NCBI GenBank assembly: GCA_903847385.1
Contig: CAINDO010000133.1
Coordinates: forward strand, 1-34,948
Direction of reading: 5' to 3'
DNA from: an uncultured Myxococcales bacterium
Lineage (GTDB): Bacteria; Myxococcota_A; Bradymonadia; UBA7976; UBA1532
DNA: 34,948 nucleotides
How positions within the stretch are numbered: the stretch's first letter is position 1; the number at the start of each line of letters is the position of its first letter. Shown piece by piece: positions 16,601-22,989 of the stretch. Position numbers and translations under genes: made by a program. The notes below the pieces were generated by a model, which was not told the DNA's origin, did no database searches, and saw nothing but the letters and a program-made list of their open reading frames with translations.

Positions 16601-18726
16601 TGACCCGCCGGATGAGCGGCACCTACTACGCCTCGAACCCGCTCTCCGGGCACATCGCCGCGGTGGCCGGGTTCTTCCGCGCGCCGCAGCCCGGCGCCCA
16701 CACCACACCGGCCAGCGACCTGCCCTGGATGAACTGGCTCGGCCGCGAGGGTGCTTTGGCCTGGCTCGCCTGCGCCCCGCGCGCGCTCACCGTCGAGGAC
16801 GCCGACGAGCGGCAGGCCCTGCCCAAGCTCCTGCGCCGGCTCGCGGACACGCCCTGGGCCGACAGCCCTCTCGAATACCGAACGGAAGTTTTGAGTTTCG
16901 AATCCGAGAAGAGTGTCTCGATCACGCTCGATCCGGACATGGACCCGGACGACTACGAGGCCGACGATCCGCTGCCCGTGGCGGCCGCGTGGGTGCTGCA
17001 CGAGGGCGGGCACACCTGGGCCTTCCAGCGCATCAGCGACGACACGGACCGGCCCATCGAGGTCCGCGCGCTGACCAACGCGCCGGCGGACGCGCTGCCG
17101 CCGGACGCGACGCGCAAGAGCACGAAACCCCTGGGCGCCCACTCGAACGCCGCGTTCCTGCGCACCTGGGCCGAGGCCGCGGCGACGATGACCGCCGCGC
17201 CGCTGCCCGCGGGGCTCGCGGCGTTCATCGCCGAGGGCACGGGGCTCTCGGCGCCCGCCGCCGCGCTGGTCTACGCCGGCCTGCCCATCCAGTCGCCCTA
17301 CGCGGCGGACATCCTGGGCAAGCCGGTGCGCGAGCTGCTCGGCCTGAAGACCACCGAGGCGCGGCAGGCCAAGGACGCGACGGGCGACCTGGACACCGAC
17401 GCGCTGTTCGACCTGTACGAGGCCGCCGTGCCCGACGCGCCCGCCGGGCTCGCTGCGCCGCTCGACGCCGGACCCGACGGCAGCGCGTCACTCGCCGCGC
17501 GTTTCGTCGAGGGCTTCAAGCGGGCCTTCGGCGCGCGCATCCCGCTGCCCGAGGAGCTGGTGGCCGAGGTCGACAAGCTCCAGTCCTTCTCCATGGACGC
17601 CCGCGAGTTCCTGATCGCCGTGGCGCAGCCCGGGCAGGCCTCGCGCTTCACGCGGGACGGCCGCTTCAAGCTGGACCGTTGGGGCGACGTGGAGCGGACC
17701 GACGAGGGCGACGACGTGTTCGACGGCGAGGCCGCGGCGGCGCTGTGCGCGTACCTGTGTTACGCCGTGCAGGGGCTGCCCGTGGGCGACCCGTTCCGGG
17801 CCAACCTGCCCGGCCTGGTGGCCGCGGCCCGCGCGCGGCTGGAGAACCCCGAGCTGATGTTCGGCCTGGGCACCTGGTACGGCGACGGCAAGAAGGCCAA
17901 GAGCGCGCAGAAGGCCTGGTTCGACAGCCTGGGCGGCACCCACTGGGCCCCACCCGCCGACAAGGACGAGGAGCCCAACCCCATCGAGCGCGGGCGGGAC
18001 AACGGCCTGCTGCTGGCCTACTGCGACGAGGACGGCGACCCCGCTGCGGCGTGGCGCCCGGCCCACGCGCGGGACGCCGCGGCGTGGCGTCTGCTGGAAC
18101 AGACGCGCGTCCTGTTCGGTGAAGAGGACCGCGGCGCCGAGGCCTTCGCCGTGGAGTTCCTGCGGAGCGACGCGGCGACGGTGCTGGCCGAGGCCGCCGG
18201 CACCACCGCCCTGCCCGCCGGCACGTGGGAGGCCGACCCGCGGCAGTCCGCGCCGGCGACGGTCGCGGCCGCCGCCGAGGCGCTCGGCCTGGATTCGGAC
18301 GCGGCGACGCTGTTCCTGCAGACGCTGGCGCACGCGCAGCCCACGCAGCGCAACGTGCAGCAGTGGAACGGCTGGAAACCGGCGGCCTACAAGAAGGCCG
18401 TCGAGGCGCTGGTGGCCAAGGGCCTGGTGGTCGAGGGCAAGCGCCCCCGCGCCGGGCGCGAGCACTTCCTGGCCGGCGGCTGGGAGGAGCTCTCTTCGCC
18501 GGACCTGCCCCTGGAGTCCTGGAAGGCCCCGCTGTACCGGCTGACCCGGAACGAGAACGGCAAGCTCCGCGCGCCGTTCGGGCAGGTGCTGCCGCTCGCC
18601 CCCCTGGGCACGCTGTACGCCGAGGCCTGGGCCCGCTACGCCGGCGGGGACAAACCCGCGCTCGAGGCCGTCAAGACGGGCCGCGCCGCCAAGGCGCCCG
18701 CCGCCGCCAAGAAGAAGGGCGCGTGA
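13624..18726 (+). CDS. 1700-aa giant protein of the MoxR/DUF4132 locus, function unknown
   Basis: I do not recognise a named catalytic domain. The N-terminal fifth has TPR/alpha-solenoid character (about 110-240: GRMFLAVGNHTYAAQSFEKA). The middle holds acidic low-complexity linkers (EDDDADDDK near 680, DEDDDEPTP near 775, a glutamate-alanine run near 835) that probably separate domains. The last 120 residues include WNGWKPAAYKKAVEALVAKG, which looks like a winged helix and may explain why relatives are often labelled DNA-binding. No signal peptide or membrane helix is seen, so it should be cytosolic. Its start lies in the 3' end of the DUF4132 gene and its stop overlaps the next start as TGATG. 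That tight coupling suggests a stoichiometric partner or client scaffold of the MoxR ATPase (inference). Confidence 0.85.
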   Translation: MRDAAALLKAAGILAPSVAVPAGEPVDTVQARAWGHPALGARIVVRLVSETLVPGADAEMNALGFSAPTPGPVVGRQRRRAPGFPGWALLNDPKNARYALEVVQDLKKAQRTAQSKPGHARDALIAVGAKLARTTPHFLPSFWEEAGRMFLAVGNHTYAAQSFEKAREAERQFGLAVDEQTRAEAFLEFALAGALAAKSLVAYARSLAESKNKPQAYALFYDLCLRRTLGGVAPFAGMGKELRTLAKAAGLDTAAEERRFLRDALPSPAMAKCPAEAWKTWRTALITLSKEDAGVALRLAELFPSPSGDGGSDDFKTDWLKLLTDVGGFAALGRAESGKCAAWLRKLIGWFDDSNAAVVPVLETLASKLVADAVPVNLVNPESWREAIDPLLLERALALGVPLVTPAEDDTLDLSHWAGGGAAAPDLALIAAEPRFAPLIARSLDRVVGDEDFETAARGKPALKEARRAWLLKHVAELEQKGFPDLESALETLEEKTGPEIYAEFPEALERLKAVDVSPVLRRTLNAGLFDEIGWPALEEAWRTLRGPGPQFAEVELSGVFPYLVLHNERTAVVLGPEGVVFTHDLKLGKGGNAVGFRWSGGQLLVIFRNDSYEGKGYWSGHPNEVFDVPSVYQFGWRSQPGALQPDGRITEGTRILSPGDTTFGSRDTIWSDGTSVYAEDDDADDDKTPPAQRPVIRRADPATGKLQEVARPAFFAAYVAGREDRRLGPTGGLTLLPVPPALRESPLGVHDALVGQRCRTSLPPEKRPGADEDDDEPTPKILEIEGIDGRRWTGWVDGDVPSALLRLPAMPADAVLAVTGSGWSSDHGLFAASAEAEAEAEENAWRVQQIDSDDDTRPSGTPVLPRLDFWHYFSPRDPAGSAALRGVGADTARALVDAAVAGAAAREEAKKARSKRAAAASEDDDLPIAEVREVLPGLTHPGLVAGVAQQAAKAADVVRRLLKLTGQLTEAVAAVEAPDPDAFTDSGVHEVLTRRMSGTYYASNPLSGHIAAVAGFFRAPQPGAHTTPASDLPWMNWLGREGALAWLACAPRALTVEDADERQALPKLLRRLADTPWADSPLEYRTEVLSFESEKSVSITLDPDMDPDDYEADDPLPVAAAWVLHEGGHTWAFQRISDDTDRPIEVRALTNAPADALPPDATRKSTKPLGAHSNAAFLRTWAEAAATMTAAPLPAGLAAFIAEGTGLSAPAAALVYAGLPIQSPYAADILGKPVRELLGLKTTEARQAKDATGDLDTDALFDLYEAAVPDAPAGLAAPLDAGPDGSASLAARFVEGFKRAFGARIPLPEELVAEVDKLQSFSMDAREFLIAVAQPGQASRFTRDGRFKLDRWGDVERTDEGDDVFDGEAAAALCAYLCYAVQGLPVGDPFRANLPGLVAAARARLENPELMFGLGTWYGDGKKAKSAQKAWFDSLGGTHWAPPADKDEEPNPIERGRDNGLLLAYCDEDGDPAAAWRPAHARDAAAWRLLEQTRVLFGEEDRGAEAFAVEFLRSDAATVLAEAAGTTALPAGTWEADPRQSAPATVAAAAEALGLDSDAATLFLQTLAHAQPTQRNVQQWNGWKPAAYKKAVEALVAKGLVVEGKRPRAGREHFLAGGWEELSSPDLPLESWKAPLYRLTRNENGKLRAPFGQVLPLAPLGTLYAEAWARYAGGDKPALEAVKTGRAAKAPAAAKKKGA
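13759..13776. repeat. Hairpin-forming inverted repeat in the giant gene
   Basis: CGTCTCG, loop TATC, CGAGACG: exact 7-bp arms with a 4-base loop, about 135 bases into the gene. It lies in a short stretch of AT-richer codons. Could lower translation or be incidental. Confidence 0.5.
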
Positions 18727-19907
18727 TGAGCACCGAGCCGATGAACGTCCAGTCCCCGCCGCCCGAGGTCGTTTACGCCCGCGAGCTGGCCTTCCTGGCG
18801 CTCTACGACCCGGGGCCGCGCCCGCCGGGCTGGCGCCTGACGCCGCGCGCCGTGGTCACCTTCGTGGTGGGCAGCCGCGGCGAGACCCTGCGCCTGCCCA
18901 AGGGGACGCGACCTCCAGAAGACATTCCCCTCGCGCTGGAGATCACCGAGAAGTACGTGGGCGAGCGGGCGCTGGTGGAGCGCTGCGTGGTGACGCTGGC
19001 CGGCGAGCGCGGGCTGCTGCTCGTGGGCGAGCCGGGCACCGCCAAGTCCATGCTCTCGGAGCTGCTGGCCGCCGGCGTGTGCGGCACCAGCGCGCTCACC
19101 GTGCAGGGCACGGCGGGCACGCAGGAAGAGGCCCTCCGCTACAGCTGGAACTACGCGCTGCTGCTGGCGCGGGGCCCCTGCCCCGAGGCGCTGGTGGCTT
19201 CGCCCGTGCTGACCGCCATGCGCACGGGCGCCCTGGCCCGCATCGAGGAGGTCACGCGCTGCCTGCCCGAGGTGCAGGACGCCCTGATCTCGCTGATGTC
19301 CGACCGGCGCCTGCAAATCCCCGAATTCACGGGGGAAACCGCCGTCGAGCCCGCGCGCCCCGGCTTCAACGTGATCGCCACGGCCAACCTGCGGGACCGC
19401 GGCGTCTCGGAGATGTCCGCCGCGCTCAAGCGGCGCTTCAACTTCGAGACGGTGCCGCCCATCGCCGAGGCGAGCCGCGAGGTCGCGCTGGTGCGGCGTC
19501 AGGCGACGTCTGCGCTGGCGCGGGTGGGCGAGCCCCTGGCCGTGGACGACGCGGTGATCGAGGCGCTGGTGACGGCGTTCCGCGACCTGCGCAACGGCCG
19601 CACCGCCGAGGGCCACGTGGTCGAGAAGCCGGCCACCGTGATGAGCGTGGCCGAGGCCGTGAGCGTGGCCGCGGCGCTGGGCCTGCAACGGGCGTACTTC
19701 CCGCAGTCGGACCCGGCGAGCCTGCTGCCCGGCTACCTGCTCGGTGTGGTGGAGAAAGACGACCCCAAGGACCGCGGGCGCCTGCTCGCCTACTGGGACG
19801 GCCCCGTGAAGCGCCGCAGCGAGGGCGCCGGCAACCTGCCGCCGGAGAAGGTCGCGCTGTGGAAGAAGCTGCTCGACCTGCGCGGCGTGCTGGAGGGGCT
19901 GGCTTAG
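18726..19907 (+). CDS. yehL: MoxR-type AAA+ ATPase, YehL subfamily
   Basis: This 393-aa ATPase has Walker A GEPGTAKS (101-108), a Walker B-like strand ending RIEEV (Glu174-Glu175, so Asp is replaced by Glu), LPEVQDALISLMSD after it, sensor-1 NVIATANLRDRG (Asn221) and arginine-finger region ALKRRFNFE (Arg236/Arg237). The arrangement and the neighbours (DUF4132, DUF5682-VWA, SWIM) match the YehL branch of MoxR ATPases. MoxR proteins generally work with a VWA partner as chaperones that remodel or activate other proteins; the VWA partner here lies 9.8 kb downstream in the same orientation. The ATG shares one base with the previous stop. About 65 bp separate it from the next gene. Confidence 0.93.
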   Translation: MSTEPMNVQSPPPEVVYARELAFLALYDPGPRPPGWRLTPRAVVTFVVGSRGETLRLPKGTRPPEDIPLALEITEKYVGERALVERCVVTLAGERGLLLVGEPGTAKSMLSELLAAGVCGTSALTVQGTAGTQEEALRYSWNYALLLARGPCPEALVASPVLTAMRTGALARIEEVTRCLPEVQDALISLMSDRRLQIPEFTGETAVEPARPGFNVIATANLRDRGVSEMSAALKRRFNFETVPPIAEASREVALVRRQATSALARVGEPLAVDDAVIEALVTAFRDLRNGRTAEGHVVEKPATVMSVAEAVSVAAALGLQRAYFPQSDPASLLPGYLLGVVEKDDPKDRGRLLAYWDGPVKRRSEGAGNLPPEKVALWKKLLDLRGVLEGLA

Positions 19908-19938
19908 GAATCTGCGGTCGAGACCCGGCCCGACCTGC

Positions 19939-19944
19939 TAAAAT
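19939..19944 (+). promoter_or_regulatory. -10-like hexamer TAAAAT before the repeat lipoprotein
   Basis: TAAAAT stands out in GC-rich DNA 28 bases before the next ATG; a good -35 is not evident. It suggests that a new transcript starts here and that the upstream operon ends at yehL. A GGAG lies near 19963 ahead of the start. Confidence 0.4.
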
Positions 19945-19971
19945 GCGGGCCCCGTTTCGTCCGGAGCCCCC

Positions 19972-21711
19972 ATGCGCCGCCTGCCCGCCCTCGCCCTTTT
20001 GTCCCTGCTGACGACCGCCGCCTGCGACGACGCCGCTTCGAAGGGCCCGGACGCCGGCGGCCCCGGCATCCGGGATCTGGGTGGCCTGGGCGGTCAGCCC
20101 GCGACGGGCGGTCAGCCCTCGACCGGCGGTCAGCCGGCCACGGGCGGGCAGCCGAGCACCGGCGGTCAGCCGACGACGGGTGGCGAGCCCTCGACCGGCG
20201 GTCAACCCGCGACGGGCGGCCAACCGGCCACGGGCGGCGAGCCCGCGACGGACGCCGCCGGCCCCGCGCCCGTGGAAGACGCCGGCCCCGCCCCCGCCAA
20301 CGACGCCGGCCCCGCCCCGGTCGACGACGCGCACGTGCCCGTCGTCGAGCCGGACGCGTACCTCGAGCCGCCCTGCGAGGTCGTCGAGGGCGACCTGATG
20401 CCCAACGGCGGCCTGGAGTCCTGGGTGGACGACCAGCCCGAGGCCTGGGGCGGCAGCGAAACCAACCTGCCCGTCGAGGGGCGCCTGCTGTTCGACACGG
20501 CCCCGCGCTGCGGCGTATCCGCGCTGCGGCTGGTGAATCAGAACGACGGCCACCAGCGCATGACCGTGCGGGTGCCGAACACCCGCGCCGGCCGACACAC
20601 CCTGGTCTACTGGGTGCGCGGCCACGGCGAGATCCGCAACGCCTGGTACGGCTCGGATTACTCCAGCTACCAGCCCGCGGGGTACATTTCCGTCGACTCG
20701 GACCGTTGGCAGCGCGTGAGTTACAGCTTCTCCGTGGATGTGGACTACCCCGAAGGCATCGAGGTCGTGTTCTCGCTGCGGAACACACAGGGCGACCGGG
20801 ACGATCTGCAGATCGACGAGGCCTCGCTCGTGCGCCTGCCCGGCCTGTGCGACGACGTGGTCTGTGAAGACTGGGCCGAGTGCGATGCCCAGACGGGGAT
20901 GTGCTCGCCGCGCTTCGACCGCTGCGCCGACGACGCCGGCTGCCCGGAGTGGGCCGCCTGCGGGGCCGACCACCGCTGCGCCGCCGAGCCGGGCCGCTGC
21001 GCGGACGACGCCGACTGCGCCGGCACGCCGGACGCCGCGCTCTGCGACCTGGACAGCCACACGTGCGTGAACGGCGACCCCTGCGCGGGGGTCGAATGCC
21101 GACTGTGGCAGGTGTGTTCCGCCGGGGCCTGCGTGGCCGATCCCGCCCGCTGCCGGACGAGCGCCGACTGTCAGGGCGACCTGCCCGTGTGCGACGCCGC
21201 CACCGCCACCTGCAACCCCATCGACCACGCCGCGAATCTGGTGCGCAACGGCGGCTTCGAGGTCTGGAACACGCGGCCCATCCCCTTCCACGGCGAGCCG
21301 CTCGTGCCGGACTTCTGGTACGGCCTGGACACCCCGGCCGACACGGAGATCGACCCGGACGCGCTCGTGTCCCACGAGGGCGGCCACGGCGGCGCGCTCG
21401 CCTGCCAGATCGTGTTCCCGAACATGGTCGCCGACCGCTTCGCCACGGAGTCGTTCAACCTGCCCGCGGGCAACTACACGTGCGGCTACTGGGTGCGCGG
21501 CCACGGCACGTTCCGCCACCGCTGGTACAGCGGCTCGGGCTGGAGCCCCATGGCCGACTTCTTCCCCGTGGACTCGGATGCCTGGCAGTTGGTCACCTTC
21601 GCCGTGGCGGGCAACCTGCGCGACCTGCGCCTGATCTTCTACGCCAGCCTGACCCAGGCCGATCGCGGGCACATCCAGCTCGACGACGTGTTCTGCACGC
21701 GCAACCCCTGA
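19972..21711 (+). CDS. Cys-rich repeat-linker lipoprotein with two beta-sandwich domains
   Basis: This 579-aa lipoprotein has lipobox LTTAAC (Cys18). A long flexible stalk follows: nine GGQPxT-type hexapeptides, then three AGPAPxxD octapeptides. Two related modules (about 140-285 and 420-575) each begin NGG(L/F)E and contain YWVRGHGxxRxxWY and SDxWQxV, the pattern of carbohydrate-binding or galactose-binding-like jelly rolls. Between them is a disulfide-type region (CADDAGCPEWAACG, CADDADC, CRTSADCQGDLPVCD). Such proteins are usual on the surface of myxobacteria-like cells. The duplicated modules suggest binding to glycan or another surface ligand; no catalytic residues are recognised. Nothing ties it to the ATPase genes on either side except position. 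Confidence 0.88.
   Translation: MRRLPALALLSLLTTAACDDAASKGPDAGGPGIRDLGGLGGQPATGGQPSTGGQPATGGQPSTGGQPTTGGEPSTGGQPATGGQPATGGEPATDAAGPAPVEDAGPAPANDAGPAPVDDAHVPVVEPDAYLEPPCEVVEGDLMPNGGLESWVDDQPEAWGGSETNLPVEGRLLFDTAPRCGVSALRLVNQNDGHQRMTVRVPNTRAGRHTLVYWVRGHGEIRNAWYGSDYSSYQPAGYISVDSDRWQRVSYSFSVDVDYPEGIEVVFSLRNTQGDRDDLQIDEASLVRLPGLCDDVVCEDWAECDAQTGMCSPRFDRCADDAGCPEWAACGADHRCAAEPGRCADDADCAGTPDAALCDLDSHTCVNGDPCAGVECRLWQVCSAGACVADPARCRTSADCQGDLPVCDAATATCNPIDHAANLVRNGGFEVWNTRPIPFHGEPLVPDFWYGLDTPADTEIDPDALVSHEGGHGGALACQIVFPNMVADRFATESFNLPAGNYTCGYWVRGHGTFRHRWYSGSGWSPMADFFPVDSDAWQLVTFAVAGNLRDLRLIFYASLTQADRGHIQLDDVFCTRNP
20089..20250 (+). repeat. Nine tandem 18-bp units encoding GGQPxT stalk
   Basis: Nine in-frame 18-base units of the form GGCGGTCAGCCxxCGACx. 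The third codon bases vary while Gly-Gly-Gln/Glu-Pro-x-Thr is kept, so the protein sequence is under selection. Copy number probably varies between strains. Confidence 0.95.
20257..20328 (+). repeat. Three tandem 24-bp units encoding AGPAPxxD
   Basis: Three in-frame units starting GCCGGCCCCGC, giving AGPAPVED, AGPAPAND and AGPAPVDD. They extend the stalk formed by the preceding repeat. Confidence 0.9.
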
Positions 21712-21742
21712 CACCCCTGGCGCCCGGACTGGCCACCGGGGC

Positions 21743-21757
21743 GGGCACGCTTCTTGC
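21743..21757 (+). promoter_or_regulatory. Sigma-54-like -24/-12 element upstream of the LNS2 lipoprotein
   Basis: GGGCACG-CTTC-TTGC matches the sigma-54 consensus TGGCACG-N4-TTGC at every position but the first, with the GG and GC exactly ten bases apart. Transcription would begin about two bases before the ATG at 21771, giving a leaderless mRNA; no Shine-Dalgarno is present. A chance match in GC-rich DNA is possible. Confidence 0.4.
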
Positions 21758-21770
21758 GGCGCGCGGCCGC

Positions 21771-22937
21771 ATGACGAAATCCCTCGCCGCCCTGCTCGCC
21801 GTGTTGTCGCTCTCTGCCTGCGCTGAAAGTGCCGATTCGGGCGAGGCGAGCGCGCCCGCCCCCGCCGCCGAGGTGCCGGCCACCAAGGCCGACGCGCGGA
21901 CGACCGCCGCCAAGGCCGACGGCCCGCCCGCCGTGGACGCCTGCGCCCACCAGGGCTGGTACGGCGACGGCGAGTGCGACACGTTCTGCAGCCGCCCGGA
22001 CCCGGACTGCGCGCCCGCGGTCGGCGGGGCCTGCGACGCCGGGCCGCCCGCGCAGAACGGCCGCTTCGTGCACGGCCTGAAGTCCCCGGGCATCACGGCC
22101 CTGGGCGATCCGGCGCACAGCCTGTCCGACGCGGTCGCCCCGCTGGGCGAGAGCGCCCGCATGACCGCGCGGTTCCGCTACGGCCGCCTGGGGTTCGACC
22201 TGGAGGACGAGGGCGTGGGCCTGTGGGTGCGCACGGGCGCCGGCGCCTGCGGTGACTGGGCCGAGCTCGGCCGGGGCCGCACGGACGACGAGGGCCGCGT
22301 GCAGTTCGACGTGCCCGGCGATCTGTTCGCCGAGCCCGGCCGCTACACCGTGGCCGCCGTGGTCGACGGCGACGGCACGCGCGCCGAGGGCGCCGTGTAC
22401 GTGGTCGCGCCCGGGCAGCCCGCCGTGGTCTTCGACATCGACGGCACGCTCACCACGAGCGACTCGGAGCTGTTCCAGGAGTTGTTCACGGGCAGCACCT
22501 CGGACATGTGGCCGGGCGCCTCGGACGTGGCGAATCTCTACGCGGACGCGGGCTACCTGCCGGTGTTCCTGACCGGCCGCCCGGAGTCCTGGGCGGGTGT
22601 GTCGCGGGCCTGGCTCGCCGAGATGGGCTTCCCCGAGGGTGTGGTGCGCACCACGGACGACAAGGCCCAGGTGCTGCCCACCCGCGGTGGCGTGGGCGCG
22701 TTCAAGCGCGCGGTGCTCGAGGATCTGCAGTCGCGGGCGGGCCTGCGCATCGTGGCCGCCTACGGCAACGCCCCGACGGACATCTGCGCCTACGCCGAGG
22801 CCGGCCTGCCGCCCGAGCACACGTTCATCGTCGGCCCGCACGCCGGCGAGGCCTGCGACGACGCCGCGCCGACGCAGCCGATCACCGACTACCGCGACCA
22901 CGCCGAGACGCTGCGCGACCTGCCGCCGGCGGAGTGA
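21771..22937 (+). CDS. Lipoprotein with lipin-like LNS2 (HAD) phosphatase domain
   Basis: This 388-aa lipoprotein has lipobox LSLSAC, a Thr/Ala linker and a small Cys-rich segment (GDGECDTFCSRPDPDC, about 64-80). A beta-sandwich-like part (about 95-215) precedes an LNS2-type HAD domain. The catalytic motif is FDIDGTLTTSD (Asp222 nucleophile, Asp224 acid/base), motif II is FLTGRPE (Thr268), then Lys in GAFKRAVLEDL and YGNAPTDICAY as the last motif. LNS2 is the phosphatidate-phosphatase domain of lipins. Bacterial secreted versions are little studied; lipid or lipid-linked phosphate as substrate is inference. It is 59 bp after the repeat lipoprotein, in the same direction. Confidence 0.88.
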   Translation: MTKSLAALLAVLSLSACAESADSGEASAPAPAAEVPATKADARTTAAKADGPPAVDACAHQGWYGDGECDTFCSRPDPDCAPAVGGACDAGPPAQNGRFVHGLKSPGITALGDPAHSLSDAVAPLGESARMTARFRYGRLGFDLEDEGVGLWVRTGAGACGDWAELGRGRTDDEGRVQFDVPGDLFAEPGRYTVAAVVDGDGTRAEGAVYVVAPGQPAVVFDIDGTLTTSDSELFQELFTGSTSDMWPGASDVANLYADAGYLPVFLTGRPESWAGVSRAWLAEMGFPEGVVRTTDDKAQVLPTRGGVGAFKRAVLEDLQSRAGLRIVAAYGNAPTDICAYAEAGLPPEHTFIVGPHAGEACDDAAPTQPITDYRDHAETLRDLPPAE

Positions 22938-22953
22938 GGCGGGGGGCGGTTCG

Positions 22954-22982
22954 TTGCGCCCCCTCGGCGACGTGTCTATATT
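22954..22982 (+). promoter_or_regulatory. Sigma-70-like promoter for the ATPase-NACHT pair, leaderless
   Basis: TTGCGC (22954-22959), 17-base spacer, TATATT (22977-22982). This is an AT-rich -10 in GC-rich DNA and the best vegetative promoter in the window. A start about seven bases after the -10 would fall at or next to the ATG at 22990, so the transcript would be leaderless, consistent with the absence of a Shine-Dalgarno. Confidence 0.55.
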
Positions 22983-22989
22983 CCGCGCC

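Noticed and set aside
12720..18726. One frameshifted gene instead of a DUF4132 gene and a giant gene
   Set aside because: The DUF4132 domain is complete, the giant gene has its own ATG in an 8-base overlap, and both frames are fully open, so two coupled genes are simpler.
20089..20328. CRISPR-like array
   Set aside because: Units are contiguous 18- and 24-base codon repeats without spacers and in frame with a lipoprotein stalk.
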